Source: Pseudooceanicola nanhaiensis
GTDB lineage: Bacteria; Pseudomonadota; Alphaproteobacteria; Rhodobacterales; Rhodobacteraceae
Length of the DNA: 64,000 bases
Assembly: GCF_020171315.1 (NCBI RefSeq)
Contig: NZ_JAIUZP010000006.1
Span: 372,001-436,000 of the forward strand
Reading direction: 5' to 3'
The notes beneath the pieces were generated by a model. The model searched no databases. It was not told where the DNA came from and worked only from the letters and a program-made list of their open reading frames with translations. The position numbers and the translations under genes are program-made. Positions 28,985 through 37,307 of this stretch are shown here, piece by piece; the stretch's first letter is position 1; every line of letters starts with the position of its first letter.

Positions 28985-29030
28985 CCAAGAATTTTCGAAA
29001 ATTCTTGGGAAAATTCTTCGAAGAATTTTC
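28985..29030. repeat. Compound palindrome, locus 1 (liuC 5' side)
   Basis: Two abutting perfect palindromes. 28985-29008 has the 12-base arm CCAAGAATTTTC plus its reverse complement. 29009-29030 has the 11-base arm GAAAATTCTTC plus its reverse complement. Both are centred on TTCGAA or TCGA. The whole 46-base unit is the exact reverse complement of the unit at 63876-63921. Confidence 0.95.
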
Positions 29031-29121
29031 TGCGCCGGCCGTGGCGGAGGCGCGAAACTCTTCCTGATCCCCGGGCCGCCACCGGCCCCATTTGGCCGGC
29101 ACACTGCCCTCTCTGTCCTGT

Positions 29122-29166
29122 CCGGAATTTTCGAAAATTCCGGTCCGTTTTCTTCGAAGAAAACGG
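29122..29166. repeat. Compound palindrome, locus 2 (directly after hmgL)
   Basis: Perfect palindromes at 29122-29143 (arm CCGGAATTTTC) and 29145-29166 (arm CCGTTTTCTTC), one base apart. The second ends one base beyond the hmgL stop codon at 29168-29170, so in the transcript the hairpin follows the stop immediately, like a terminator or 3' stabiliser. There is no T-run. Confidence 0.95.
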
Positions 29167-29167
29167 G

Positions 29168-30019
29168 TTATCCGCTGCGCATGGCCCGCGCCATGGCCGC
29201 CGCCTCGTCCAGCACCTGACGGTCGAGCCCGGCGTCCACGCCCAGCTCTGCCATCCGCGCGGCCACGGCCTCCGTCGCCACGTTGCCCGCGGCCCCCGGC
29301 GCATAGGGGCAGCCGCCCAGCCCCCCGACCGCCGCATCGAAGACCGCAAGCCCCAGAGCCATGGAGGCCTCGATATTCTCCAGCGCCCGACCTGCCGTGT
29401 CGTGGTAATGCCCCGCCAGCCGCTCTGCCGGCACCTCGGTCAGCACCGCCTCCAGCATGGCGCGGATCGTCTGCGGCGTACCCTGCCCGATCGTGTCGCC
29501 GAGGCTGATCTCGTAGCAGCCCATGTCGCGCAGCGCCGCCGCGACGCGGGCGACCGCCGCCGGGGCCACCGGCCCGTCATAGGGGCAATCGGTCACGCAG
29601 GAGATATAGCCCCGCAGCGGCACGCCCCGGGCCTGCGCGGCCTCCGCCACAGGTGCGAAACGGTCGAGGCTCTCTGCGATGGAGGCGTTGATATTGGCGC
29701 GGCTGAACCCTTCCGAGGCTGCGCCGAAGATCGCCACCTCGTCCGCGCCTGCCGTCACCGCCTCCTCGAAGCCGCGCATGTTCGGCGTCAGCGCCGCGTA
29801 GGACACCCCCGGCGCCCGGGCGATCCCCGCCAGCACCTCGGCCGAGCCCGCCATCTGCGGCACCCACTTGGGGCTGACGAAACTGGCGCATTCGATCCGG
29901 CGGAACCCGGCGCGCGACAGGCAGTTCACCAGCGCGACCTTCTCGGCCACGGGAATATACTGCTTCTCGTTCTGAAGCCCGTCGCGCGGGCCGACCTCGA
30001 AAATCTCGATCCTGTCCAT
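29168..30019 (-). CDS. Hydroxymethylglutaryl-CoA lyase
   Basis: A 283-residue TIM-barrel lyase of the DRE-TIM family. It splits HMG-CoA into acetoacetate and acetyl-CoA, the last step of leucine catabolism. The signature FEVGPRDGLQNEK is at residues 6-18. SLGDTIGQGTP, HYHDT and the C-terminal catalytic-cysteine loop GGLGGCPYAPGAAGNVATE are all intact. The start overlaps the GST stop by one base. Equivalent names are mvaB, hmgL and liuE. Confidence 0.95.
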   Translation of the reverse strand: MDRIEIFEVGPRDGLQNEKQYIPVAEKVALVNCLSRAGFRRIECASFVSPKWVPQMAGSAEVLAGIARAPGVSYAALTPNMRGFEEAVTAGADEVAIFGAASEGFSRANINASIAESLDRFAPVAEAAQARGVPLRGYISCVTDCPYDGPVAPAAVARVAAALRDMGCYEISLGDTIGQGTPQTIRAMLEAVLTEVPAERLAGHYHDTAGRALENIEASMALGLAVFDAAVGGLGGCPYAPGAAGNVATEAVAARMAELGVDAGLDRQVLDEAAAMARAMRSG

Positions 30020-30684
30020 CAGCCCTCCGGCACCGGGTAGAAATCACGGGTGTAGATGCCCTGCCCCGGCTCGGGCAGCGAGGCCTGAAAGGCGGGCCGC
30101 TCGGTGATCCGGGCATACCAGGCGGCGGTTTCGGGGAAGCCCTCCAGCGTGGCATAATGCAGCCCCATGTAGACCGCCTGCCCCACGGCGATATCGGCGG
30201 CAGAGAAGCCGCTGGTCAGCAGGTGATCGCGGTTCTCCACCGGGGTCGAGAGCCGGGCCTCGATCGCGGCATAGCATTTCTTCAGCCGCGCGGCCTCCAG
30301 CTTCATCACGATGGGAGAGCGCATGTGGTCCTCGTAGAGCGCCACATGCTGCTGGGTCAGCGCGGCGCAATGCTGGCTGACGGTCTCGGCGAAATGCACC
30401 CATTGCAGCCAGTCGACCCGGTCGAGCGCGCCGGGCAGCCGCCCCATGCCGGCCTCGGGAAAACGTTCGCAGAGGTATTCCAGCATCGCCCCGCTCTCGA
30501 ACATGGTCTCGCCGTCGATCTCCAGCCCCGGCACCCGGCCCGCGGGCGAGATCGACAGGTATTCCGGGTCGCGCAGCGACTTGTCGAAGGGATGCACCAC
30601 CAGCTGGAAGGGCACGGCAAGTTCGTTGAGCAGCCAGAGCACCCGCATGGAGCGGCTCTGCGGTACGTGATGCAGGATGATCAT
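30019..30684 (-). CDS. Glutathione S-transferase family protein
   Basis: A 221-residue cytosolic GST. The N-terminal thioredoxin-like domain has HHVPQSRSMRVLWLLNEL, GRVPGLEIDG with the cis-proline site, and MFESGAMLEYLCERF (glutathione binding). The C-terminal helical domain follows from about residue 90. Its place inside the leucine gene run suggests detoxification of reactive CoA intermediates or an isomerase role, which is inference. The start overlaps the stop of a 24-codon ORF. Confidence 0.85.
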   Translation of the reverse strand: MIILHHVPQSRSMRVLWLLNELAVPFQLVVHPFDKSLRDPEYLSISPAGRVPGLEIDGETMFESGAMLEYLCERFPEAGMGRLPGALDRVDWLQWVHFAETVSQHCAALTQQHVALYEDHMRSPIVMKLEAARLKKCYAAIEARLSTPVENRDHLLTSGFSAADIAVGQAVYMGLHYATLEGFPETAAWYARITERPAFQASLPEPGQGIYTRDFYPVPEG

Positions 30685-30755
30685 TGCGTCCTTTCCCCGG
30701 GCCGGGCCCGGTGCAGCGGCAGGCCGCCCGTCGGGGCCGGTGTCACGCTGTCCAT
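30681..30755 (-). CDS. Possible 24-residue small ORF coupled to the GST gene
   Basis: It runs from ATG at 30755 to a TGA that overlaps the GST start codon (ATGA). The upstream sequence GGAGGGAGGAAAC is a near-ideal ribosome-binding site, much better than anything directly before the GST ATG. The peptide (MDSVTPAPTGGLPLHRARPG, then ERTQ) shows no domain. It may be a leader that delivers ribosomes to the GST gene, or a real short peptide. The ~110 bases upstream, down to the mccA stop, hold no other gene. Confidence 0.45.
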   Translation of the reverse strand: MDSVTPAPTGGLPLHRARPGERTQ

Positions 30756-30865
30756 GTTTCCTCCCTCCTCCATCTGGCGCAAGCGCCCTGCGGGTCCAGT
30801 GCCGAGGGCCGGCGGCGGCCCGCGCCGCCTTCTGCGCCCCTCGCGGCCGCCGTGCGGCGACCGTC

Positions 30866-32818
30866 TCAGGCGGCGGCCTCCTCCTCCACCGCCTCCAGCC
30901 GGATCAGCGCGGCCCCGGCCTCGACCTGCGTGCCTGCGCTGACCATCACCTCGGCCAGCACCCCGTCGCGCGGCGCCAGCAGGGCGTGCTCCATCTTCAT
31001 CGCCTCCAGCACGGCGAGGCGCTGCCCCTCGGTGACCGTCTCGCCCGCCTCGGCAAAGACCGCCTTCACCAGCCCGGGCATCGGTGCCTCGATCACATCC
31101 GCCCCGGCCCCGGCCGCCGCCGCGCGGGCCAGCGGGTCGAGGATGGAGAGGCTCAGCCCATGAGCGCGGAAAAGCGTGATCCGCTCCGCTTCCCGATGCG
31201 CCGCCACCGCAGGCCGCCCTCCGATGTGCCAGAGGGAGCCAAGACGCTCGCAGGCGACCTCCTCCCCCGCGACATCGGCACGGATGTGATCCGGCCCGAT
31301 GACCCGCAGCGTCACCACATGCACCTCGCCATCGGCCAGCAGCGTCACCTGCCGCGCCAGCGGCTGCCAGAGGGTGAAGCCGGTGAGCGGCCCCGAAGCG
31401 CCATCGAGCCCGGTCGCGACCAGCGCCGCCTGCGCGAGATCCGCCGCCGTCACCTCGGGCGCCACGGTCAGTTGGTCGAGGTCCCGCGCGATCAGCCCGG
31501 TGTCGACCTCGCCCCGCGCAAAGCCCTCGTGCGCCGCAAGCGCCCCGAGGAAGGCGAGGTTGGTCACCGTCCCCGCCACCTCGCAACCCTTCAGCGCGGC
31601 GCGCAGGCGCGACAGGGCGATGTCCCGCGTGGGGCCGTGGGTGATGACCTTGGCGATCATCGGATCGTAGAACGGGCTGATCGTGTCGCCGCTGCGCACG
31701 CCGGTATCGGCCCGGCAGCCCGCCGGGAACGCCAGATGCGCCAGCGTGCCGGTGGCAGGCAGGAAGCCCGCGGGCACGTCTTCGGCATAGAGCCGCGCCT
31801 CGAAAGCATGGCCGGTGATCGTCAGCGCCTCCTGCGCCACGGGCAGCGGCTCGCCCGAGGCCACGCGGATCTGCCACTCCACCAGATCGACACCTGTGAT
31901 CGCCTCGGTCACGGGATGCTCCACCTGAAGTCGTGTGTTCATCTCCATGAACCAGAAGCCATCGGGGCGCAGCCCGTCGCTGCCATCCACGATGAACTCC
32001 ACCGTGCCCGCGCCACTATATCCAATGGCCTCTGCCGCACGGACGGCGGCCGCGCCCATGGCCGCGCGCATCTCCTGCGTCATGCCCGGCGCGGGCGCCT
32101 CCTCGATCACCTTCTGGTGGCGGCGCTGGAGCGAGCAGTCCCGCTCGAAGAGATGCACCGCGCGGGTGCCATCGCCGAAGACCTGCACTTCGATATGGCG
32201 CGGCTTCTGGATGTATTTCTCCACCAGCACGTCGGGGTTGCCGAAGGCGGTACGGGCCTCGCTGCGGGCACTCTCCAGCGCCTCGGCGAAATCGGCGGCG
32301 CGCTCCACCAGACGCATCCCCTTGCCACCGCCGCCCGCGACGGCCTTGATCAGCACCGGATACCCGATCTCCTCCGCCGCGCGGCTGAGGGTGTCCCCGG
32401 ACTGGTCCGCGCCGTGGTAGCCGGGCACGACGGGCACGCCCGCCTCCTCCATCAGCGCCTTGGCCGCGTCCTTCAGCCCCATGGCGCGGATCGCCCGGGC
32501 CGAGGGGCCGATGAAGGTCAGCCCTGCCGCCTCCACCGCCGCGACGAAATCGGGGTTCTCGGAGAGGAAGCCATAGCCCGGATGGATCGCCTGCGCGCCC
32601 GTGGCCTGCGCCGCTGCAATGATCGCCTCGCCCCGCAGGTAGCTGTCCGCCGGGGCAGCCCCGCCGATAGGCACGGCGGCATCGGCCATCTGCACGTGGC
32701 GGGCCCCGGCGTCGGCGTCGGAATAGACCGCGACGCAGCGCAGCCCCATGGCGCGGGCGGTCTCGATCACCCGGCAGGCAATCTCGCCCCGATTGGCGAT
32801 GAGGATGGTGTCAAACAT
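30866..32818 (-). CDS. Methylcrotonyl-CoA carboxylase, biotin-containing alpha subunit
   Basis: A 650-residue biotin-dependent carboxylase subunit. The biotin carboxylase domain has LIANRGEIACRVI at the N-terminus, the ATP-binding AVAGGGGKGMRLVE and EMNTRLQVEHPVTE. The biotin carrier domain at the C-terminus carries the biotinylation site EAMKMEH, near residue 612. Together with the beta subunit it carboxylates 3-methylcrotonyl-CoA; propionyl-CoA carboxylase is the nearest alternative. Neighbours ivd, hmgL and liuC favour the leucine pathway. Its lysine is a substrate of the BirA encoded upstream in this window. Common names are mccA and liuD. Confidence 0.93.
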   Translation of the reverse strand: MFDTILIANRGEIACRVIETARAMGLRCVAVYSDADAGARHVQMADAAVPIGGAAPADSYLRGEAIIAAAQATGAQAIHPGYGFLSENPDFVAAVEAAGLTFIGPSARAIRAMGLKDAAKALMEEAGVPVVPGYHGADQSGDTLSRAAEEIGYPVLIKAVAGGGGKGMRLVERAADFAEALESARSEARTAFGNPDVLVEKYIQKPRHIEVQVFGDGTRAVHLFERDCSLQRRHQKVIEEAPAPGMTQEMRAAMGAAAVRAAEAIGYSGAGTVEFIVDGSDGLRPDGFWFMEMNTRLQVEHPVTEAITGVDLVEWQIRVASGEPLPVAQEALTITGHAFEARLYAEDVPAGFLPATGTLAHLAFPAGCRADTGVRSGDTISPFYDPMIAKVITHGPTRDIALSRLRAALKGCEVAGTVTNLAFLGALAAHEGFARGEVDTGLIARDLDQLTVAPEVTAADLAQAALVATGLDGASGPLTGFTLWQPLARQVTLLADGEVHVVTLRVIGPDHIRADVAGEEVACERLGSLWHIGGRPAVAAHREAERITLFRAHGLSLSILDPLARAAAAGAGADVIEAPMPGLVKAVFAEAGETVTEGQRLAVLEAMKMEHALLAPRDGVLAEVMVSAGTQVEAGAALIRLEAVEEEAAA

Positions 32819-32836
32819 GTGCGGCCCCCCTACGGG

Positions 32837-33355
32837 TCAGCCGCACCATCCCGCGCGCCTGCCGCCGGAATAGGGCCGAGCCAGACCCGCTTCGATCATG
32901 TGGGTGGCAACGGAGGTGCCGTCCACCCAGAGTTTCACGAGAGCGCGGCCGTAGCGGTCCGTACCCTCCTTGACGATGGTCACCGTCCCGGCCCGCAACA
33001 GCAGGAACCGCAGGTGAACGGTCGCCTGCGTTCCCCGCACCCATTCCGAAGTGCATTGCGGGCTGAAAACCTCGGGCGTGTCGAAGCCCCTGAGACGCGC
33101 GCTCTCCAGCCCGCGCCCGGGGCACCACGTCCGGACCGTGTCGCCGTCCACGACGGAGACGACCCGGCAGGCGCCTGCGGGCGCACGTTGCACCACGGCC
33201 ACCGCCGCATCGGGCAGCACCTGCATCACCAAGAGAACAAGCCCCGCGATCCCCGTCAGACGCCAGAGCGTTCGGCGCAGGACGGGCGGCAGCCAGAGCC
33301 GCGACACGCCGAAGCGGGTGCGACGGCGAAAGGGGATGACGTTGCGGTGTCTCAT
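32837..33355 (-). CDS. Thermonuclease-like (SNase-fold) membrane-anchored protein
   Basis: A 172-residue protein. I start at the ATG at 33355, which has AGGAGGGGGG just upstream. The N-terminus is very basic, then one transmembrane helix (about residues 33-52, TGIAGLVLLVMQVLPDAA) exports the rest. The SNase-type core has VVSVVDGDTVRTW, ARLRGFDTPE and KEGTDRYGRALVKL, with the expected Asp/Arg/Glu-type active-site positions. It is probably a periplasmic nuclease-like domain. It sits between mccA and mccB, a curious place, with an 18-base gap to mccA. Confidence 0.8.
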   Translation of the reverse strand: MRHRNVIPFRRRTRFGVSRLWLPPVLRRTLWRLTGIAGLVLLVMQVLPDAAVAVVQRAPAGACRVVSVVDGDTVRTWCPGRGLESARLRGFDTPEVFSPQCTSEWVRGTQATVHLRFLLLRAGTVTIVKEGTDRYGRALVKLWVDGTSVATHMIEAGLARPYSGGRRAGWCG

Positions 33356-33457
33356 GCCCCCCTCCTGCCATCGCGAGATGCCGCGCCCAAGGCGAAATGG
33401 TGGCATCTGCCGGGCAAGTACCGATTGCGTGGTCCGCGTGCTGCACCATGATCCAGC

Positions 33458-35062
33458 TCACATCCGGAACACGCCGAAGCGTGTCTCCTCGATCGGGGCG
33501 TTCAGCGCGGCCGAGAGGCTCAGCGCCAGCACGTCGCGGGTCTTGCGAGGGTCCACGATGCCGTCATCCCAGAGCCGGGCCGAGGCATAGAGCGGGTGCG
33601 ATTGTTCCTCGAACATGTCGATGGTGGGCTGCTTGAAGGCGGCCTCCTCCTCGGCGCTCCACGTCCCGCCCGCGCGTTCGATCGCATCGCGTTTCACCGT
33701 CGCCAGCACACCCGCCGCCTGCGGCCCGCCCATGACCGAGATCCGGCTGATCGGCCAGGACCACATGAAGCGCGGCTGGTAAGCCCTTCCGGCCATGCCA
33801 TAATTCCCCGCCCCGAAAGAGCCGCCCACCACCATGGTGATCTTGGGGACCGAAGTGGTGGCCACCGCCGTCACCATCTTGGCGCCGTGCCGGGCGATGC
33901 CCTCGTTCTCGTACTTGCGGCCCACCATGAAGCCGGTGATGTTCTGCAGGAAGACCAGCGGCACATTGCGCTGCGAACAGAGCTCGACGAAATGCGCGCC
34001 CTTCTGCGCGGCCTCGGAGAAGAGCACCCCGTTGTTCGCCACGATCCCCACCGGGCAGCCCCGGATATGGGCAAAGCCCGTGACCAGCGTCTCGCCGTAG
34101 CGCGCCTTGAACTCGTCGAAGCGCGAGCCGTCCACGGTGCGGGCGATCACCTCGCGGATGTCATAGGGCGTGCGCAGGTCGGGGGGCACGACACCCAGCA
34201 GCTCTTCCGGGTCATAGGCGGGCTCTTCCACGCTCTCCCACCGCACCGTAGCAGGTTTCTCACGGTTCAGCGCCCCCACGGCCCGGCGGGCGAGTGCGAG
34301 CGCATGGGCGTCATCCTCGGCAAGGTAATCCGCCACGCCGGACAGCCGCGTGTGCACGTCACCGCCGCCGAGGTCCTCGGCGCTCACCACCTCGCCGGTC
34401 GCGGCCTTCACAAGCGGCGGCCCGGCGAGGAAAATCGTCCCCTGCTCCCGCACGATGATCGTCACATCCGACATGGCCGGCACATAGGCCCCGCCTGCGG
34501 TGCAGGAGCCCATCACCACGGCGATCTGCGCGATGCCCTTCGCGCTCATCCGCGCCTGGTTGTAGAAGATGCGCCCGAAATGGTCCCGGTCCGGGAAGAC
34601 CTCGTCCTGGTTGGGCAGGTTCGCGCCCCCGCTGTCCACGAGGTAGAGACAGGGCAGATGGTTCTCCTCGGCGATCTCCTGCGCGCGCAGGTGCTTCTTG
34701 ACCGAGATCGGGTAATAGGTGCCGCCCTTCACGGTGGCGTCGTTGCAGACCACCATGACCTCCTGCCCCATGACACGGCCCACGCCCGCGATCAGCCCGC
34801 CGCAGGGGGCCGCATCCTCGTACATCCCGTGGCCCGCAGTGGCGCCGATTTCCAGAAACGGCGTCCCGGGGTCGAGCAGGTTGGCCACGCGGTCGCGCGG
34901 CAGCATCTTGCCCCGGCTCACGTGCCGGTCCCGCGCCCGCGCGCCGCCCCCGGCCGCCGCCGCCTCGGCCGCAGCGCGGACAAGGTCGAGCGCCTCCAGA
35001 TGGCCCGCGCGATTGGCGCGGAAGGCCTCGCTGGTGGTCAGTGCTGCACTGGATAGCTTCAT
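33458..35062 (-). CDS. Methylcrotonyl-CoA carboxylase, carboxyltransferase beta subunit
   Basis: A 534-residue biotin-dependent carboxyltransferase, matching the usual 535 residues. Crotonase-like N- and C-halves are visible: [70 protein letters not shown] and the C-terminal [20 protein letters not shown]. The start ATG at 35062 has GGAGGAGG nine bases upstream. With MccA it makes 3-methylglutaconyl-CoA. The gene lies divergent to ompW. Common names are mccB and liuB. Confidence 0.93.
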   Translation of the reverse strand: MKLSSAALTTSEAFRANRAGHLEALDLVRAAAEAAAAGGGARARDRHVSRGKMLPRDRVANLLDPGTPFLEIGATAGHGMYEDAAPCGGLIAGVGRVMGQEVMVVCNDATVKGGTYYPISVKKHLRAQEIAEENHLPCLYLVDSGGANLPNQDEVFPDRDHFGRIFYNQARMSAKGIAQIAVVMGSCTAGGAYVPAMSDVTIIVREQGTIFLAGPPLVKAATGEVVSAEDLGGGDVHTRLSGVADYLAEDDAHALALARRAVGALNREKPATVRWESVEEPAYDPEELLGVVPPDLRTPYDIREVIARTVDGSRFDEFKARYGETLVTGFAHIRGCPVGIVANNGVLFSEAAQKGAHFVELCSQRNVPLVFLQNITGFMVGRKYENEGIARHGAKMVTAVATTSVPKITMVVGGSFGAGNYGMAGRAYQPRFMWSWPISRISVMGGPQAAGVLATVKRDAIERAGGTWSAEEEAAFKQPTIDMFEEQSHPLYASARLWDDGIVDPRKTRDVLALSLSAALNAPIEETRFGVFRM

Positions 35063-35169
35063 GCGGCCTCCTCCCCTGCCTCCGCCCCGGCGCGCGCAAA
35101 AGGCGCAGCCGAGATACATATTTTCCGTTTATTCCCAAAGGGTAAGCGCATCACGAATTCGTCACGAAC

Positions 35170-35183
35170 TTGATCTGGATCAG
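35170..35183. promoter_or_regulatory. FNR/CRP-type binding box upstream of ompW
   Basis: TTGATCTGGATCAG differs from the FNR consensus TTGAT-N4-ATCAA only at its last base. Its centre lies 68-69 bases before the ompW start codon, a distance consistent with activation. It also lies 107-120 bases upstream of mccB on the other strand, so divergent control is possible. Confidence 0.6.
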
Positions 35184-35244
35184 GGAGGCGACTCACCGGC
35201 AGGCGCATAAGGCCCCCATCAAATCGACCAAAGGGACACTCCCC

Positions 35245-35847
35245 ATGAAGACGCTCATTTCCGCCCTCGCCCTGACGGCTGCCGCAGCCGCTTTTGCGAC
35301 GCCTGCCGCCGCGCAGTCGAAAGGCGATTTCACGCTGGGTATCGGTATCGCCAACGTGAACCCGAAGAGTGACAACGGCACGCTGGCTGGCGCCAAGGTC
35401 ACCATCGACGACAACACCCAGCTGTCGCTGACCGGCGAATACTTTGTGATGGACAACGTCGGCATCGAGCTGCTGGCCGCGACGCCCTTCAGCCATGACA
35501 TCAAGCTGGGCGGCACCTACGCCGGCAAGACCAAGCAGCTTCCGCCGACGCTCTCGCTGAACTACCACTTCCCGACCGCGTCGAACTTCAAGCCGTTCCT
35601 CGGCATCGGCGTGAACTACACCACCTTCTTCGACGAAGAGAGCCCGCTCGGCAAACTCCGCCTCGAAGACAGCTGGGGCGTGGCGCTGAACGCAGGCGCC
35701 GACTGGATGATCTCGGACGCCGGCGCGATCCGCTTCGACGTGCGCTACATCAAGATCAGCACCGACGCGAAGCTCGACGGCGCCAAGATCGGCACCGCGG
35801 ACATCGACCCGGTCGTGGTGGGCCTGGGCTACGTACACCGCTTCTGA
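35245..35847 (+). CDS. ompW: OmpW-family outer membrane protein
   Basis: A 200-residue protein with a signal peptide (MKTLISALALTAAAAAFATP, cleaved near AAAQ-SKGD). Repeated amphipathic strands typical of eight-stranded barrels follow. Family patterns are GIGIANVNPKSDNG near the mature N-terminus, NVGIELLAATPFSHDIKL and PFLGIGVNYTTFF, and the C-terminus ends on phenylalanine (GLGYVHRF). OmpW-type porins carry small hydrophobic compounds across the outer membrane. The upstream FNR-type box suggests oxygen-linked control, as reported for enterobacterial ompW. It is a lone plus-strand gene within the leucine gene run. Confidence 0.93.
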   Translation: MKTLISALALTAAAAAFATPAAAQSKGDFTLGIGIANVNPKSDNGTLAGAKVTIDDNTQLSLTGEYFVMDNVGIELLAATPFSHDIKLGGTYAGKTKQLPPTLSLNYHFPTASNFKPFLGIGVNYTTFFDEESPLGKLRLEDSWGVALNAGADWMISDAGAIRFDVRYIKISTDAKLDGAKIGTADIDPVVVGLGYVHRF

Positions 35848-35877
35848 TCCTTCCTTCCGGTTTCTCGACCTTCCCGG

Positions 35878-35905
35878 GACCGGGCGGCTGCACCACCGCC
35901 CGGTC
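35878..35905. terminator. Bidirectional terminator-like hairpin between ompW and ivd
   Basis: A perfect 10-base stem (GACCGGGCGG with CCGCCCGGTC) and an 8-base loop, in the convergent gap. A second imperfect stem-loop with CCTGC/GCAGG pairing follows at about 35917-35952. Confidence 0.6.
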
Positions 35906-35969
35906 TCGCGGGACAGCGGGCGTCTCCTGCTCTGGCAGGGGGCGCCCGTCTTGCGTTTCGGGCCGTGCA

Positions 35970-37130
35970 TCACATGCTGTTCATCAGCTCGCGGCCGACC
36001 AGCATCCGCCGGATCTCCGAGGTGCCCGCGCCGATCTCCATCAGCTTGGCATCGCGGAAGATCCGCGCCACCGGCGCATCGGCCAGGAACCCGGCCCCGC
36101 CCATGGCCTGCACCGCCTGGTGGGCGACCTTCATCGCCTCCTCGCTGGCATAGAGCACGCAGGCCGCCGCATCCTGCCGGGTGACCTCGCCCCGGTCACA
36201 GGCCTTGGCCACCTCGTAGACATAAGCCCGGGCCGAGTTCATCGCCGTGTACATGTCGGCGATCTTGCCCTGCATCAGCTGGAAATTCCCGATCGACTGG
36301 CCGAACTGCTTGCGCTCGACCATGTAGGGCATGACCTCGTCGAGGCAGGCCGCCATGATCCCCGTCCCGATCCCCGAGAGCACGACCCGCTCGTAGTCGA
36401 GCCCGGACATCAGCACGCGCACGCCCTTGCCCTCTTCCCCCAGCACGTTCTCGAAGGGCACTTCGACGTTCTCGAAGATCAGCTCCGCCGTGTTCGACCC
36501 GCGCATCCCCAGCTTGTCGAAATGCGGGCTGGTGGAGAAGCCGGCCATCTCCTTCTCGATCAGGAAGGCCGTAATCCCCTTGGAGCCCGCCTCCGGATCT
36601 GTCTTGGCATAGACCACCAGCGTGTCCGCATCCGGGCCGTTGGTGATCCAGTACTTGTTGCCGTTCAGGATGTAGCGGTCGTTCTTCTTCTCGGCCCGCA
36701 GCTTCATCGAAACCACGTCCGACCCAGCGCCCGGCTCCGACATGGCCAGCGCACCTACGTGCTCGCCCGAGACGAGGCCCGGCAGGTACTTGCGTTTCTG
36801 CTCTTCGGTGCCGTTCAGCTTGATTTGGTTCACGCAGAGGTTGGAATGCGCGCCATAGGACAGCGACACGCTGGCCGAGGCCCGGGCGATCTCCTCCACC
36901 GCGATGGTATGGGCGAGATAGCTCATCCCCGCCCCGCCGTATTCCTCCGGCACGGTGACCCCCAGCAGGCCCATCTCCCCCATCTCGCGCCACAGCGCCG
37001 CGGGAAATTCGTTGCTCCGGTCGACCTCTGCCGCAAGCGGCTTCACACGCTCCTGCGCCCAGCGATGCACCGCATCGCGCAGCCCATTCACGTCCTCCCC
37101 CAGGTCGAAACGCATCGAGGCGGTGAACAT
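35970..37130 (-). CDS. ivd: Isovaleryl-CoA dehydrogenase
   Basis: A 386-residue flavoprotein of the acyl-CoA dehydrogenase family. It oxidises isovaleryl-CoA to 3-methylcrotonyl-CoA and passes electrons to ETF. Motifs are [62 protein letters not shown] and the C-terminal [17 protein letters not shown]. The catalytic glutamate of this subfamily should lie in the Y-E-R stretch [10 protein letters not shown] near residue 250. The start ATG at 37130 has GGAGGAGGGG upstream. It is the first gene of the leucine catabolism run, with an operator-like palindrome just upstream. Confidence 0.93.
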   Translation of the reverse strand: MFTASMRFDLGEDVNGLRDAVHRWAQERVKPLAAEVDRSNEFPAALWREMGEMGLLGVTVPEEYGGAGMSYLAHTIAVEEIARASASVSLSYGAHSNLCVNQIKLNGTEEQKRKYLPGLVSGEHVGALAMSEPGAGSDVVSMKLRAEKKNDRYILNGNKYWITNGPDADTLVVYAKTDPEAGSKGITAFLIEKEMAGFSTSPHFDKLGMRGSNTAELIFENVEVPFENVLGEEGKGVRVLMSGLDYERVVLSGIGTGIMAACLDEVMPYMVERKQFGQSIGNFQLMQGKIADMYTAMNSARAYVYEVAKACDRGEVTRQDAAACVLYASEEAMKVAHQAVQAMGGAGFLADAPVARIFRDAKLMEIGAGTSEIRRMLVGRELMNSM

Positions 37131-37149
37131 CGCGCCCCTCCTCCCATTA

Positions 37150-37165
37150 ATGAACGCTTGTTCAT
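37150..37165. promoter_or_regulatory. Operator-like inverted repeat upstream of ivd
   Basis: ATGAAC-GCTT-GTTCAT: perfect 6-base arms with a 4-base spacer, lying between the candidate -10 and the ivd ribosome-binding site. Size and position fit a repressor of the TetR type, but the protein is not in the window. Confidence 0.6.
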
Positions 37166-37166
37166 A

Positions 37167-37195
37167 GAGTAACCACGGCGTGCCCCGCCCGTCAA
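37167..37195 (-). promoter_or_regulatory. Candidate promoter of ivd
   Basis: On the minus strand, TTGACG at 37195-37190 is followed after 17 bases by TTACTC (37172-37167), or after 18 bases by TACTCT. The start would fall inside the palindrome at 37150-37165, which makes repression by steric block plausible. Confidence 0.5.
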
Positions 37196-37307
37196 CAGCC
37201 ATCGCGCCGCCTTCGCCCCGGCCCGGGGGCGGGTCGAGGGAACAGACAGCGCCGCCACACGTTGTCACCGCGAACCGACACCAGAGCAAAGACGAAAGGA
37301 CCCAGCC

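Noticed and set aside
35152-35161. ACGAATTCGT palindrome upstream of mccB and ompW
   Set aside because: A 10-base perfect palindrome, but short and possibly by chance; the FNR-type box next to it is a better supported signal.
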